This document shows positions 15,371-24,388 of a stretch of DNA of 37,186 bases, one piece after another. A model generated the notes under the pieces. It worked only from the letters and a program-made list of their open reading frames with translations, was not told the DNA's origin and did no database searches. Each line of letters begins with the position of its first letter. The first letter of the stretch is position 1. The position numbers and the translations under genes were made by a program. The DNA comes from Leptolyngbyaceae cyanobacterium SM1_4_3 (lineage in GTDB: Bacteria > Cyanobacteriota > Cyanobacteriia > Elainellales > Elainellaceae): contig JAAUTN010000022.1 in the NCBI GenBank assembly GCA_012031415.1, positions 1-37,186 on the forward strand, read 5' to 3'.

Positions 15371-16471
15371 ATGTTTTCAGGCTCAGATGGGCTTCCCTCG
15401 ATTCGCCTGGTTGCTTCCCAATCTCCAGTACCATCCCGCTCAACGGGACCGACGGATTTGCGTTGGCTCCGAGTCGAGGAGTATTTTCAGGCTCGGTCGC
15501 TGGCTGATAACACTCAAAAAGCCTATCGACGTGAATTGAAACGGTTTCTCACCTGGACGGATCGCGCCTGGTCAGATCTCACCCCTCGCCAGATTGCCCA
15601 GTTCAAAGCCTATTTGCAGGGGCAAAACCTCTCTCCCAATTCCATTAACCGGGCGTTGACCGCTCTGATGAGTTTCTTTGATTGGTTTCGAGCAGCTTAC
15701 CCGGAGCAAATTGCCCATGACCCGACGACAGCCGTAGAGATGGAGCGGGTTCCTTTGCCCCCAGCCAGGGACTTATCGGCAATTGAAGTTACGGCGCTAT
15801 ACCTGGCATTGGAGGAACGAGGAGAAACGGAGGTACGCGATCGCGCATTACTAGCCGTACTAGGTCATGGTCTGCGCGCAGAAGAGGTCGTGAATTTGAA
15901 TGTAGAAGACTACGATGGTGTACGGTTAACGATTCGAGAAGCCAAGGATGACAGTACGGGCACAGTCCCGCTTAGCCGTCAGGCGCGAGAACAGTTGAAC
16001 ACGTATTTAGTTCAGCGTCGCTCTGAGGAGGGAGACTTATCGCCTGATAGCCCCCTGTTTTTGTCTATTGGGCGCAACCGGGTGGGTCAGCGTTTGGGCT
16101 ATCAAGGGCTATACTACGCAGTTAAAGCTTTGGGTAAAATTGCCGCAGAGCAGGCTCAATTAGCATTAGAGCGGCGGCAAAGAATTGAGCAAGGAGAGCT
16201 AGAACCTGATCTGCAGGATAGATGGGGTAGATGGGGACAGTTTAATGAGGGAGAACTCAAACAAATCCTGACTTTGGTGAATGTGCATCCTCACCAGTTA
16301 CGCCACACCTTTGCGACTGGGCTGCTTTTGCGGGGGGTCGAGAGCCTTCATGCTCGAACACTAACCCGTCATAAATCAGAGGCCAGCTTTAAGCGATATG
16401 CCAAGCGAGCACTTAGTGCGGCGGCAGAACGGGCATTCTATCAATCTATTGGTGAAAACGCACCAGAATAA
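15371..16471 (+). CDS. Tyrosine recombinase (XerC/XerD-like integrase)
   Basis: A 366-residue protein from ATG at 15371; an in-frame GTG at 15356 would add five residues. It has a SAM-like N-terminal core-binding domain (TQKAYRRELKRFLTWT, then LSPNSINRALTALMSFFDWF) and a C-terminal catalytic domain. Catalytic residues visible are R169 in GHGLRAEE, H308 and R311 in HPHQLRHTFA, a His in LTRHKS and nucleophile Tyr343 in FKRYAK. An insertion of about 45 residues rich in Gln, Glu and Arg (EQAQLALERRQRIEQGELE) sits between the Lys strand and HxxR. It may resolve multimers of a plasmid or integrate the element. It precedes the ParA/ParB genes on the same strand. Confidence 0.93.
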   Translation: MFSGSDGLPSIRLVASQSPVPSRSTGPTDLRWLRVEEYFQARSLADNTQKAYRRELKRFLTWTDRAWSDLTPRQIAQFKAYLQGQNLSPNSINRALTALMSFFDWFRAAYPEQIAHDPTTAVEMERVPLPPARDLSAIEVTALYLALEERGETEVRDRALLAVLGHGLRAEEVVNLNVEDYDGVRLTIREAKDDSTGTVPLSRQAREQLNTYLVQRRSEEGDLSPDSPLFLSIGRNRVGQRLGYQGLYYAVKALGKIAAEQAQLALERRQRIEQGELEPDLQDRWGRWGQFNEGELKQILTLVNVHPHQLRHTFATGLLLRGVESLHARTLTRHKSEASFKRYAKRALSAAAERAFYQSIGENAPE

Positions 16472-16504
16472 ACGAAAAAATCACAACTTTTTTGACAAAA
16501 TAGA

Positions 16505-16514
16505 ATAACGTTAT
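16505..16514. promoter_or_regulatory. ATAACGTTAT palindrome upstream of parA (candidate parS half-copy)
   Basis: A 10-base perfect palindrome lies 60 bp upstream of the ParA gene, just after a TTGACA-like element at 16492-16497. The same core forms the middle of a 20-base palindrome inside the parB gene (17678-17697), and the right flank here (GGAC) also resembles the right end of that longer site. Position next to the promoter fits autoregulation by ParB or ParA. The sequence sharing is seen directly; the function is inferred. Confidence 0.5.
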
Positions 16515-16574
16515 GGACTAGAGCTATTTCAACCAGTACATTATTGTTATTAAACGTTCTTTGAAAGGTACAAC

Positions 16575-17174
16575 ATGATCGTTACTACCGCATCATTTAA
16601 GGGCGGTGTGGGCAAGACTACGACAGCTGTTCATGTTGCTGCATTTTTGCAGAAAGATGGCGATACCTTGCTAGTGGATGGTGATCCAAATCGTTCTGCA
16701 ACTCGTTGGTCTAGGCGGGGAAATGGATTCCCATTTAAAGTTGTGAGTGAGCAGCAAGCAGCAAAGTACGGCAGAAACTTTAAGCACATTGTCATTGACA
16801 CCCAAGCCCGCCCCGACGAAGAAGATTTGAAAGACTTGGTAGACGGATGCGATATCCTGATTCTTCCCTCTACACCCGATGTTTTGTCATTAGATGCATT
16901 AATGCAGACCGTTCATTTAATGAAGGCTTTGGGGTCTGGGCAATATCAAGTTCTACTGACTCGTGTGCCGCCTCCACCTCGGAAAGATGGAGATGATGCT
17001 AGGGAAATGCTTTCTGCCGCAGGTTTTCCTTTATTCAAGGGCAGAGTTCGTGAATTAGTGGCATTTCAGAAAGCAGCATTAGAAGGCTTGGTAGTCAGTG
17101 ATGTTAGCGATCGCCGTGCCAAGCTTGCTTGGAATGACTATGTAGCAATTGGACGGGAGATTTTGAATGGGTAA
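16575..17174 (+). CDS. parA: ParA-family partition ATPase
   Basis: A 199-residue MinD/ParA-type ATPase. The deviant Walker A KGGVGKTTT lies at residues 9-17 with signature Lys9 and Lys14; LLVDGDPNRSAT is the switch I/Walker A' region and HIVIDTQA the Walker B strand. It is short, with no N-terminal HTH, like type Ib plasmid ParA proteins. It drives segregation of the replicon together with ParB bound at parS. Its end overlaps the parB start by 8 bp. Its presence argues that this DNA is, or derives from, a plasmid or a plasmid-like integrative element. Confidence 0.92.
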   Translation: MIVTTASFKGGVGKTTTAVHVAAFLQKDGDTLLVDGDPNRSATRWSRRGNGFPFKVVSEQQAAKYGRNFKHIVIDTQARPDEEDLKDLVDGCDILILPSTPDVLSLDALMQTVHLMKALGSGQYQVLLTRVPPPPRKDGDDAREMLSAAGFPLFKGRVRELVAFQKAALEGLVVSDVSDRRAKLAWNDYVAIGREILNG

Positions 17175-18107
17175 GTTTAATAAGCTGTTGACCTCACTTC
17201 AGGATGAAGAACTGGAACCGCAGGCTCGAAATGGCACAAAGTCTCAAGAGGCACCATCACAAGGTCGCCAGTTTATTCCTCGCGATCGAATTGTGCGAGA
17301 TGAGAATCAAGTCCGTAAGTATTTTGATGTAGAGAAGCTGAATGGGCTAGCCCAAACGATCGTTGAAGAAGGAATTTAGAGGATCTCGCGGTCTACGAGA
17401 TTCCCGACCGCCCCGGCTACTATCAACTAGTCTTTGGGGAGCGGCGTTATCGGGCTTCTGGGATTGCGGGACACGAGAAGGTTCCAGTCAGAGTGATCGA
17501 AAAGCCAGATGAGAAAAAGCTGCTTAAGCTCCAACTCATTGAGAATAAGCACCACGAGGATCTCAATCCGGTTGAGGAGGTGGAAGGGGCACTGTCTTTG
17601 TTGGCAGCAGAACTGGAGAAGCCAGTTGAGGCGGTGATTGCACTGCTCAAACAGATGGATAACGATGTTCGTCGTGCGTCCTATAACGTTATAGGACAGC
17701 CTGAGAGTGATGTCGTTATCAAGCTTCTTGAAGGGCTTAACATCAAATGGCGTTCATTTGTGTTGAACCAATTGCCGCTTCTGGGGTTGTCGCCAGATGT
17801 TCTTGAGCCGATTCGTCAGGGCAAGATTGAGTACACCAAAGCTCTAGCCATTTCGCGGCTCAAGGATGAGGAGCAGCGCCGAGAAGTGCTTCAAGAGGCG
17901 ATCGCCCAGAACCTTTCAATTCGAGATATTCGTGATCGCATTAAGCAGATTTCCCAGCCCCAAGAGCCTGCTCCCCAACCCGACGATTTTGTGAAGCGGT
18001 TTAGTGCAGTAAACCGTCAATTGAAGAAAACAAAGATTTGGGAGGATCAGCAGAAGCGCGATCGTTTAGAAACGCTGTTGAAAGAGATAGAGACACTGGT
18101 TCAATGA
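17167..18107 (+). pseudogene. parB: ParB-family partition protein, single frameshift near residue 70
   Basis: The first frame (17167-17379) gives 70 residues ending VEEGI and contains the ParB N-terminal motif with VRKYFDVEKLNGLAQTI. The next frame, open from 17367, continues the family sequence: EDLAVYEIPDRPGYYQLVF, GERRYRASG (ParB box with the CTPase Arg residues), then IENKHHEDLNPVEE and HTH and dimerisation regions to 18107. One extra T in the run at 17375-17377 would turn the stop into a Leu codon and give an intact protein of about 313 residues. As given it is broken. A 20-base palindrome, a candidate parS, lies inside this gene at 17678-17697, as parS does in Bacillus spo0J. Confidence 0.88.
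17678..17697. promoter_or_regulatory. 20-base perfect palindrome GTCCTATAACGTTATAGGAC, candidate parS
   Basis: All 20 bases equal their own reverse complement, which is very unlikely by chance inside a coding sequence. The site lies within parB and its core ATAACGTTAT is repeated upstream of parA (16505-16514). This pairing of a palindrome with a par operon is what a centromere (parS) bound by the encoded ParB would look like. It does not match the canonical chromosomal parS (TGTTTCACGTGAAACA), so it would be a plasmid-type site. Confidence 0.65.
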
Positions 18108-18199
18108 CCGTGGCTTTTTTAGTTGGTAGAAAGGCAGGTCACTTCCTATGCTTCTGTGACAAAAGTGGTTTAAGTGCCACAATTCGTAGCAAAATGTTT

Positions 18200-18215
18200 A
18201 GTGTTACAAAACACT
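18200..18215. promoter_or_regulatory. Inverted repeat AGTGTT-acaa-AACACT upstream of the MAD1-like regulator
   Basis: Six-base perfect arms separated by four bases lie 15 bp before the chosen ATG (18231) of the XRE gene. A similar half-sequence (TTTAAGTGCCACAA, at about 18168-18181) lies just upstream, so there may be two operator copies. The site could be an autoregulatory operator for the MADS locus. No clear -35/-10 pair is visible around it. Confidence 0.45.
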
Positions 18216-18230
18216 GAACAGTTCATAGAA

Positions 18231-18623
18231 ATGTCTAAATTTGGCGAGACGCTTCGACAACTTCGGGAGGCACAAAATTTAGGACTACGAGAAACTGCCT
18301 CAATGGTAGGAATTTCGCCTACCTATTTGAGTCGAATCGAGCGGGGGAAAGAGCATCCGCCAAAGCCAGAGACTATCAAAGCGATCGCTCGGGTTTTAGC
18401 AGCTGACCCAGATGTGCTGTTCCGCTTATGTCCCTCTACTGATCCAGAGATTGTAACGCTGCTCAAATCTAGACCAAAAGTTCTGGAACTCTTGCGACTT
18501 GTAATGGAAAAGGACTTAACGGATGAGCAACTGAGCAGTATTGAGCATTTTATTGAGCAGGACTTATCGCGCGAGGGGGCTGAAGGCAGGGACGTGGAAG
18601 TGTTGTGTTCAGCAAATCTCTAG
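18231..18623 (+). CDS. XRE-family HTH regulator, MAD1-like (MADS)
   Basis: A 130-residue protein from ATG at 18231; an in-frame GTG at 18174 would add 19 residues not typical of the family and would run through the inverted repeat. The HTH covers about residues 5-60: FGETLRQLREAQNLGLRETA, then SPTYLSRIERGKEHPP. A short acidic C-terminal region follows (ILTL-type helices, then EGRDVEV). It is the first gene of the MADS-like locus, 30 bp before the methyltransferase gene, and is likely to control its expression so that methylation precedes restriction. Assignment as MAD1 rests on position and size. Confidence 0.82.
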   Translation: MSKFGETLRQLREAQNLGLRETASMVGISPTYLSRIERGKEHPPKPETIKAIARVLAADPDVLFRLCPSTDPEIVTLLKSRPKVLELLRLVMEKDLTDEQLSSIEHFIEQDLSREGAEGRDVEVLCSANL

Positions 18624-18653
18624 GTAAAATTCAGACGCGGCTTTGCAAATATT

Positions 18654-20702
18654 ATGACTTTTAAGGAAAAACAATTAGCGTCGCCCGATGTTGAAGATGT
18701 TGAGGATGGCAAGGAAGATTCCGGCTTGGCGGATGGCTATGTGCTGGATTTTATTAGTGGCGAGAAGCGGCTGAAAGATACTTCCAAGGAACAGGTTCGG
18801 CAGCGAATTGCACGGGCGCTTTTTCATGAATATGGAATTTCAGTTGAAGACATGGAGGGTGACTTCTCTGTTTCGATCAGTGGAAAGCGCAAGAAGCTGG
18901 ACATTGCCATTTTTCATCATGGAAGTTCCCATACGATAGAGAATCTGAGTCGGGTTGTCGTCTGTCGCCAAGAGCCAAAGGTGGGCAGAAACACAGCGAG
19001 ACTGAGAGATTATGAGCAGGCAGACAAAGACTTGGAAGAACTGAAGACCATTATGGAGGGGATCGAATCCTGCAATTTTGGGCTTTGGACTAATGGGTTG
19101 GAATTCTTTTACCTGGAGAAGCAGGTTAAGCGGTTTGAGGTGCGGTTTGAGCCGATCGGCGATTGGCCCCCTACCGAAGAGTCAATGGGGACTCGCGATG
19201 TTGCCTCGATCGCTCGAACGCGGCAAGCTGATCCAGAGATGCTGCGAATCGCGTTCCGGCGTTGTCATAACTTTATTCATGGGAATGAAGGGATGCCAAA
19301 GGATGCTGCATTTTGGCAGTTCCTCTATTTAATCTTCTGCAAGATGCACGATGAGCAGCAAGCAGTAAAGGGGCAGCCTCGTCGGTTCTGGGCAGGACCT
19401 AAAGAGCAGTTTGATCCGGATGGGCGGCGGGAGATTCGGCGGCGGATTGAGCCACTGTTTGAAGAAGTGAAAGACGAGTACAAAGATCTGTTTCGGGGAA
19501 ATGAGGAAATTACTCTATCCGATCGCGCTCTTGCTTTCATGGTGTCTGAGCTAGCCAAGTATGACTTTACCCGCACAGATGTGGATGCGAAGGGAGGAGC
19601 CTACCAAGAAATTGTAGGAACTAACCTGCGGGGCGATCGCGGACAGTACTTTACCCCTAGAGGGGTGATTCGACTGGCAGTGCAAATTCTTGATCCTAAG
19701 GAGAACGAGCGGATTCTTGACCCTGCTTGTGGAACAGGAGGTTTTTTGGTGGCGGTGCTGTCTTATATGATGGCGAAATTTCGGGCTGAGGAGGATGTGA
19801 TCGCGGGGGTGGAGTCTACAGAGGAGTTTCTCTCAATTAACGAGCGATTGAGAAAGTTTGCTCAGAGCCAGATTTTCGGAGCAGATTTTGACCAGTTTTT
19901 GATCAGAGCCTCTCAAATGAATATGGTGATGGCGGGGGATGGTCGAGGACATCTCTATCATCTCAATTCACTGGAGTTTCCGAGTGGCTATTTAGATGGG
20001 CTAAAGCGGGCGAAGGAGGAAATCCAGCTAGGGACGATGGATGTGGTGTTGACCAATCCGCCTTTTGGCTCTGATATCCCAATCACTGATCAAAATATTT
20101 TGAACCAATATGAGTTGGCGCAGGTCTGGGAAAAGACGGAAGATGGAGAGTTTCGCCGGACGGGTAAGAAGCAAAGCAGCGTCGCTCCAGAGATTTTATT
20201 TATTGAGCGATGTTTGAAATGGCTCAAACCCGGTGGACGAATGGGTATTGTATTACCTGATGGAATCTTGGGTAATCCGGCGGCAGAGTATATCCGCTGG
20301 TGGATTTTGCGGCATAGCTGGGTGCTTGCCAGTGTAGATTTACCTGTAGAAGCGTTCATTGTGGAAGCGAATGTCAATATTTTGACGAGTTTGCTATTTC
20401 TAAAGCGGAAAACGACGGAGGAGATCCGGGCGGAGGATTTGGGTGGGAAGGTCGATTACCCGGTGTTTATGGCGGTGGCTGAGAAGGTTGGTTATGACCG
20501 ACGAGGAAATACACTTTACAAGCGGAAGCCAGATGGAGAGGAGATTATTGAAGTGCGAGAGCGGAAGGAGCGGATTAGAGTTGGAGGACGAGTGATTGAG
20601 CGCGATCTAAAGCGGAAGGAGAAAATTCTGGATGATGATCTACCTGAGATTCATAAGAAATATCTAGAGTTTCGCCAAAGGTATCCAGAGCCAGGAAAGT
20701 AA
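18654..20702 (+). CDS. HsdM-like adenine-N6 DNA methyltransferase, MAD2-like (MADS)
   Basis: A 682-residue protein with an N-terminal segment of about 180 residues resembling a restriction-type R-M N domain (including KLDIAIFHHG, a strand like those of HSDR_N), a helical HsdM N-domain (about 190-310), then the catalytic domain: DPACGTGGFLVA from residue 356 (motif I, AdoMet binding) and NPPFGSD from 468 (motif IV, catalytic). YFTPRGVIRLAVQIL is the standard HsdM motif X region. It should methylate adenine in sequences chosen by the downstream HsdS-like subunit, marking self DNA. Its C-terminus is highly charged (RKERIRVGGRVIERDLKRKEK). Confidence 0.93.
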   Translation: MTFKEKQLASPDVEDVEDGKEDSGLADGYVLDFISGEKRLKDTSKEQVRQRIARALFHEYGISVEDMEGDFSVSISGKRKKLDIAIFHHGSSHTIENLSRVVVCRQEPKVGRNTARLRDYEQADKDLEELKTIMEGIESCNFGLWTNGLEFFYLEKQVKRFEVRFEPIGDWPPTEESMGTRDVASIARTRQADPEMLRIAFRRCHNFIHGNEGMPKDAAFWQFLYLIFCKMHDEQQAVKGQPRRFWAGPKEQFDPDGRREIRRRIEPLFEEVKDEYKDLFRGNEEITLSDRALAFMVSELAKYDFTRTDVDAKGGAYQEIVGTNLRGDRGQYFTPRGVIRLAVQILDPKENERILDPACGTGGFLVAVLSYMMAKFRAEEDVIAGVESTEEFLSINERLRKFAQSQIFGADFDQFLIRASQMNMVMAGDGRGHLYHLNSLEFPSGYLDGLKRAKEEIQLGTMDVVLTNPPFGSDIPITDQNILNQYELAQVWEKTEDGEFRRTGKKQSSVAPEILFIERCLKWLKPGGRMGIVLPDGILGNPAAEYIRWWILRHSWVLASVDLPVEAFIVEANVNILTSLLFLKRKTTEEIRAEDLGGKVDYPVFMAVAEKVGYDRRGNTLYKRKPDGEEIIEVRERKERIRVGGRVIERDLKRKEKILDDDLPEIHKKYLEFRQRYPEPGK

Positions 20703-20718
20703 TGCTATCTAGAAAATT

Positions 20719-22128
20719 ATGCTGAAACAGATTCAAGTATCCAATTTTAAGGTACTTAAGGATTCATCCCGAATTAACCTTCAACCTTTGACCGTGTTGA
20801 TTGGTCGTAATGGTTCTGGAAAAAGTTCATTAATAGAAGCACTAGATTGGCTTGGTCGGACTATTGGGGAAGGAGCAGAAGTTGCAACTGAACCTTTTCG
20901 TCGTATCGACGATTTAATTCATGGCTCCTCGGTAAACTCATCTCGAACTTTTAGTATCACCTTAGTATTTGACCCTGAAGATATTAGTGCTGGTGAAGAG
21001 ATTCAATATGAAGTCGAAGTTGGTTCAGATGAAGATGGTTTGCCTGAGATTGAGTACGAATACTTGAGTGCCATTAAAAGAGATGAGACATTTGAAACAA
21101 TTCGTACTAAGGGTGAAACTCGACAGATGAGAGTTAACCTTGAATTGATTCGGATGCCATCCGGCAGGCAGGAAGAGGAGGAAGAGGAAACAGATATAGA
21201 GAATGAGCTTTCCGAAGAGGATGAACAAGACTACGTTCCACCTATATATCAGGAAGAAACTATTGAGCCAGATGAAGAAGTAGAAATTGTTGAGCTAGAT
21301 GAGGAAGTGAGTGACGCAGAAGAACTTTATGAAATAGAAGTCCTTGAAGAGGTAAAACCATCAAATAAATATAAATGGGTACCAACTACAGATTCTAATA
21401 AATTAGCTCTAGATGTTGTAGAACGTACTGAAGATTTAGGCGGATACAAGTTAAAAGTATTTTTAGAAAGGGCTGTATTTCTTCGGCTTAATCCTCATTC
21501 AATTGCTAGTTTTACGCCCCCTCGATTGAAGCATTCGCCAAGATTACTTGATGATGAAGGGACACGGTTAGCAGCCTTGCTAGGAGAACTAGACGAAGAG
21601 AGTCTTGAGATTTTAGTAGAAAAACTTTCATTCATTATTCAAGGAGCAAACAGCTTAGTACCACATGAACCTGCTGGTCCAGCAGATCGCCGTTACTTCA
21701 CTTTTTCTGAAACTATTAATGGTGAAGAGTCGATGCTAGAGATTCCAGCTTGGGTGCTTTCTGAAGGAACTCGGCGAGTTACAGCAATTTTGGCAGTTTT
21801 GCTGCATGATCAACCACCACCATTGCTTTGCATTGAGGAAATCGAGAACGGATTAGACCCCTGGACAATTAAGTATGTGCTAGAGGAATTGACTGGAGCA
21901 GTTGAGCGAGGAACTCAGGTAATTCTTACGACCCATAGCCCTTATTTACTGAACTTGTTTCCTCCAGATAACATCTTGTTTTGTGATCGCACTTCTAAAG
22001 GAGTAACCTTTACACCTGTTAGTGAACTGCCAGACTTAGAAGTTGTTCAAACTCGCATGGGAGTTGGAGATCTTTATGCTAATCGTTTCCTTCATAATAA
22101 ACGAGCGGAAATGGGAGGCGAGGAATGA
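20719..22128 (+). CDS. AAA15/OLD-type ABC-ATPase, MAD3-like (MADS), with acidic insert
   Basis: A 469-residue ATPase of the SMC/OLD/AAA15 type: FKVLKDSS N-terminus, Walker A IGRNGSGKSS with Lys35, a signature-like LSEGTRR, Walker B LLCIEEIENGLDP and an H-loop LTTHSPYLL. A C-terminal TOPRIM nuclease domain, as in full OLD proteins, is absent; the next gene may supply it. Residues about 152-215 are extraordinarily acidic (runs of Glu and Asp, few other charged residues), probably a disordered insertion. It overlaps the next gene by 4 bp. Codon use is AT-richer than in the methyltransferase gene. In MADS this kind of gene is MAD3. Confidence 0.85.
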   Translation: MLKQIQVSNFKVLKDSSRINLQPLTVLIGRNGSGKSSLIEALDWLGRTIGEGAEVATEPFRRIDDLIHGSSVNSSRTFSITLVFDPEDISAGEEIQYEVEVGSDEDGLPEIEYEYLSAIKRDETFETIRTKGETRQMRVNLELIRMPSGRQEEEEEETDIENELSEEDEQDYVPPIYQEETIEPDEEVEIVELDEEVSDAEELYEIEVLEEVKPSNKYKWVPTTDSNKLALDVVERTEDLGGYKLKVFLERAVFLRLNPHSIASFTPPRLKHSPRLLDDEGTRLAALLGELDEESLEILVEKLSFIIQGANSLVPHEPAGPADRRYFTFSETINGEESMLEIPAWVLSEGTRRVTAILAVLLHDQPPPLLCIEEIENGLDPWTIKYVLEELTGAVERGTQVILTTHSPYLLNLFPPDNILFCDRTSKGVTFTPVSELPDLEVVQTRMGVGDLYANRFLHNKRAEMGGEE

Positions 22129-22847
22129 AGATCGGTGTACTCTGCGAGGGAGAAAATACAGATGCTCCAGTTATTGAAATGCTGCTAAAACACATTTTTC
22201 CTGATGTAAGCTTTGAAATTAAAGGTGTGACAAAGGAGGTCATTTTCAAGGCTGGCGATCTTGAGCTTCACGAGATGTTTGATAAGCAGAGGGTAGATCG
22301 AGCCGTCATCGTTTGGGATCTATTACCCACAGGGCATCAGATGGGTATAGCATCCCAATGGTCCCAGAAACCAAGCCGTTCTGAACAGAGACATATGCTC
22401 TTGAAGAAGTTTTGGGAATCGGAACAACTTCCTGGGCATTTGAGGCAGCAAGCTCAACATTTTGGGTATCGCTATCAGTTTTATACAGACTCTGAAGTTC
22501 AGCACCCTAATAGTGAGGACGACCTGTTTAAGCTGGTCTGTGTTTGTTACGCTTGTGACGGGTGGTTGCTTGCAGATGGTGTTCTTCTGAAAAGTTTAGC
22601 TTCTACTGAGGCAAGACAGGCTTCCAGATATAATCCTCCTCATCCAGATCAATGCATGAATCCGGCAGGAGAACTGAAACGATACTTTGGGCAAAGTCCA
22701 AATAGGCGGCTCAAATATTTCAATAAGAGCGACCATAACAAGGTAATTGCCCAAGAGTATATTCAACAAGGCAAAGTAGGCAAACTGGAGACTTCCGAAA
22801 GTTTCCAGAGAATTGTCCAGGCAATCAGGGAATGGGTTGGGGCATGA
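22125..22847 (+). CDS. TOPRIM/DUF4276-like protein, MAD4-like (MADS)
   Basis: A 240-residue protein beginning MKIGVLCEGENTDAPVIEMLL, the strand-Glu-helix start of TOPRIM-like DUF4276 proteins; the second acidic site is at RAVIVWDLLPTG. Such proteins usually pair with an AAA15/OLD ATPase as its nuclease half, exactly as here, with start and stop sharing ATGA with the ATPase gene. The middle is rich in Arg, His and Cys (VCVCYACDGW) and the C-terminal end is basic. The four-base overlap with the next gene continues the coupling. TOPRIM membership is by pattern and neighbourhood. Confidence 0.7.
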   Translation: MKIGVLCEGENTDAPVIEMLLKHIFPDVSFEIKGVTKEVIFKAGDLELHEMFDKQRVDRAVIVWDLLPTGHQMGIASQWSQKPSRSEQRHMLLKKFWESEQLPGHLRQQAQHFGYRYQFYTDSEVQHPNSEDDLFKLVCVCYACDGWLLADGVLLKSLASTEARQASRYNPPHPDQCMNPAGELKRYFGQSPNRRLKYFNKSDHNKVIAQEYIQQGKVGKLETSESFQRIVQAIREWVGA

Positions 22848-24274
22848 AAACTACTCGGCTCGATTTACCTGTGATGGCATCGTGGATGGAATCTAATCAG
22901 CGGAGGCTGGATGGTAGTCCTTACCTATCTGGAGCGTTTGAAGCAAAAGTCATTTTGGAGAGGTTGCCGAAGGAAAAACGCCAACATCTACGGGAAGTGA
23001 CACAGGGCGGGCTGAAAGGTATTTTTAACGGACCTCGATTTGCACGAAGTTATGTTGATGATCCTGATTATGGAGTTCCATTTCTGGGTAGCACTGATAT
23101 TCTTGCTGCGGATTTGTCCAATTTGGCGATGATTTCTAAGAAGCAAGTTAAAGCTCGTCCTGAACTGTTGATTGATGAAGGTTGGACGCTAATTACTTGT
23201 TCTGGAACCATTGGGCGGATGGTTTACTCTCGTGCAGATATGAAGGGAATGGCTGGGTCACAGCATTTCATGCGAGTCGTACCCGATCGCACCAAAATCC
23301 CCCCTGGCTATCTCTACGCCTACCTCAGCAGCAAGTTTGGCGTTCCCCTCGTCGTCTCTGGCACTTACGGAGCCATCATTCAACACATCGAACCCCATCA
23401 CATCGCTGATCTTCCGGTTCCACGATTAGGGGATGCGATCGAGGCGGAAGTGCATGAATTAGTTGAAGAAGCGGCAAAACTTAGAACACAGGCAAGTGCG
23501 CTCCTTTATTCAGCAATCCAAAAGCTCGAAGATACTGCGGGTCTGCCACATTTACCCAGAAACTACATACACAGTGAACCTGACACATCTGTTGCTTCGT
23601 CAAGACTGTTAGTCAGCCGTTTAGACGGATTATTTCACAGCAGCTATCATAAATCGGCTCTTGATCCACTGACGAAGCTTCCCGAATCACTGAGAACGAC
23701 TGTGGGAGAAATGGCTAAGAGCATTGTTGAACCTACTCGATTTAAGCGTGTGCAGGTAGATAACGCAGAGCATGGCATTCCTTTTTTTGGAACTGCTTCT
23801 ATCATGTGGGTTGAACCAGAGCCAGCCTATTACATACCGAAGAAGATGGCTGGTATTAACGAATATGTTGTGACTGGAAAGACAGTTTTGATTCCTCGTT
23901 CTGGTCAGCTTTCTGGAATCATCGGTCATCCTGTACTGCCTTATGGACCTATGATTGGCGGAGCAGTTTCAGAACATGGTATTCGTGTGATGGCTGATTC
24001 AGAAATTATTGCAGGTTACTTGTTCATTGCATTAGTTTCTGAATACGGACGCAGGCAGCTAAAGCCAAGAGCCTTTGGATCGTCTATTCCAACTCTTGAT
24101 GTCAATATGATTTGCCAAGTCATTATTCCCAAATTGCCAGATCAATATATCGAAGAAATTGGTGATGCTGGCTGGCAAACATCACAACTGCGAAGTAAAG
24201 CCATTGAGAAAGAACATCAAGCCAGAAAGACCGTTGAAACTGCCATTGAAAAGGGTGCAGCATCAAACCTCTAG
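22844..24274 (+). CDS. HsdS-like DNA specificity subunit, MAD5-like (MADS)
   Basis: A 476-residue protein starting at the ATGA overlap (22844); an ATG at 22832 is upstream but off the overlap. It has the two-fold architecture of type I specificity subunits: a first target-recognition domain (about 20-200, with GIFNGPRFARSYVDDPDYGVPFLGSTD and a TCSGTIG region), a helical spacer rich in Ala, Glu and Leu around 205-230, a second half repeating the pattern (FKRVQVDNAEHGIPFFGTASI, then LIPRSGQLSGIIG) and a terminal helix. It selects the site methylated by the MAD2-like enzyme and probably guides the restriction part. 113 bp of non-coding DNA follow before the reverse-strand gene. Confidence 0.9.
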   Translation: MKTTRLDLPVMASWMESNQRRLDGSPYLSGAFEAKVILERLPKEKRQHLREVTQGGLKGIFNGPRFARSYVDDPDYGVPFLGSTDILAADLSNLAMISKKQVKARPELLIDEGWTLITCSGTIGRMVYSRADMKGMAGSQHFMRVVPDRTKIPPGYLYAYLSSKFGVPLVVSGTYGAIIQHIEPHHIADLPVPRLGDAIEAEVHELVEEAAKLRTQASALLYSAIQKLEDTAGLPHLPRNYIHSEPDTSVASSRLLVSRLDGLFHSSYHKSALDPLTKLPESLRTTVGEMAKSIVEPTRFKRVQVDNAEHGIPFFGTASIMWVEPEPAYYIPKKMAGINEYVVTGKTVLIPRSGQLSGIIGHPVLPYGPMIGGAVSEHGIRVMADSEIIAGYLFIALVSEYGRRQLKPRAFGSSIPTLDVNMICQVIIPKLPDQYIEEIGDAGWQTSQLRSKAIEKEHQARKTVETAIEKGAASNL

Positions 24275-24388
24275 CTTGGTGAGCGTAGAATTCAATTTTT
24301 CAGTAAACTTTGAATCTAGGTAAAACCTTCATTCTTCATTACTGATGGGTGGAACAGGCGGTTGGGTATAGTCGATCGCCATATTGTT

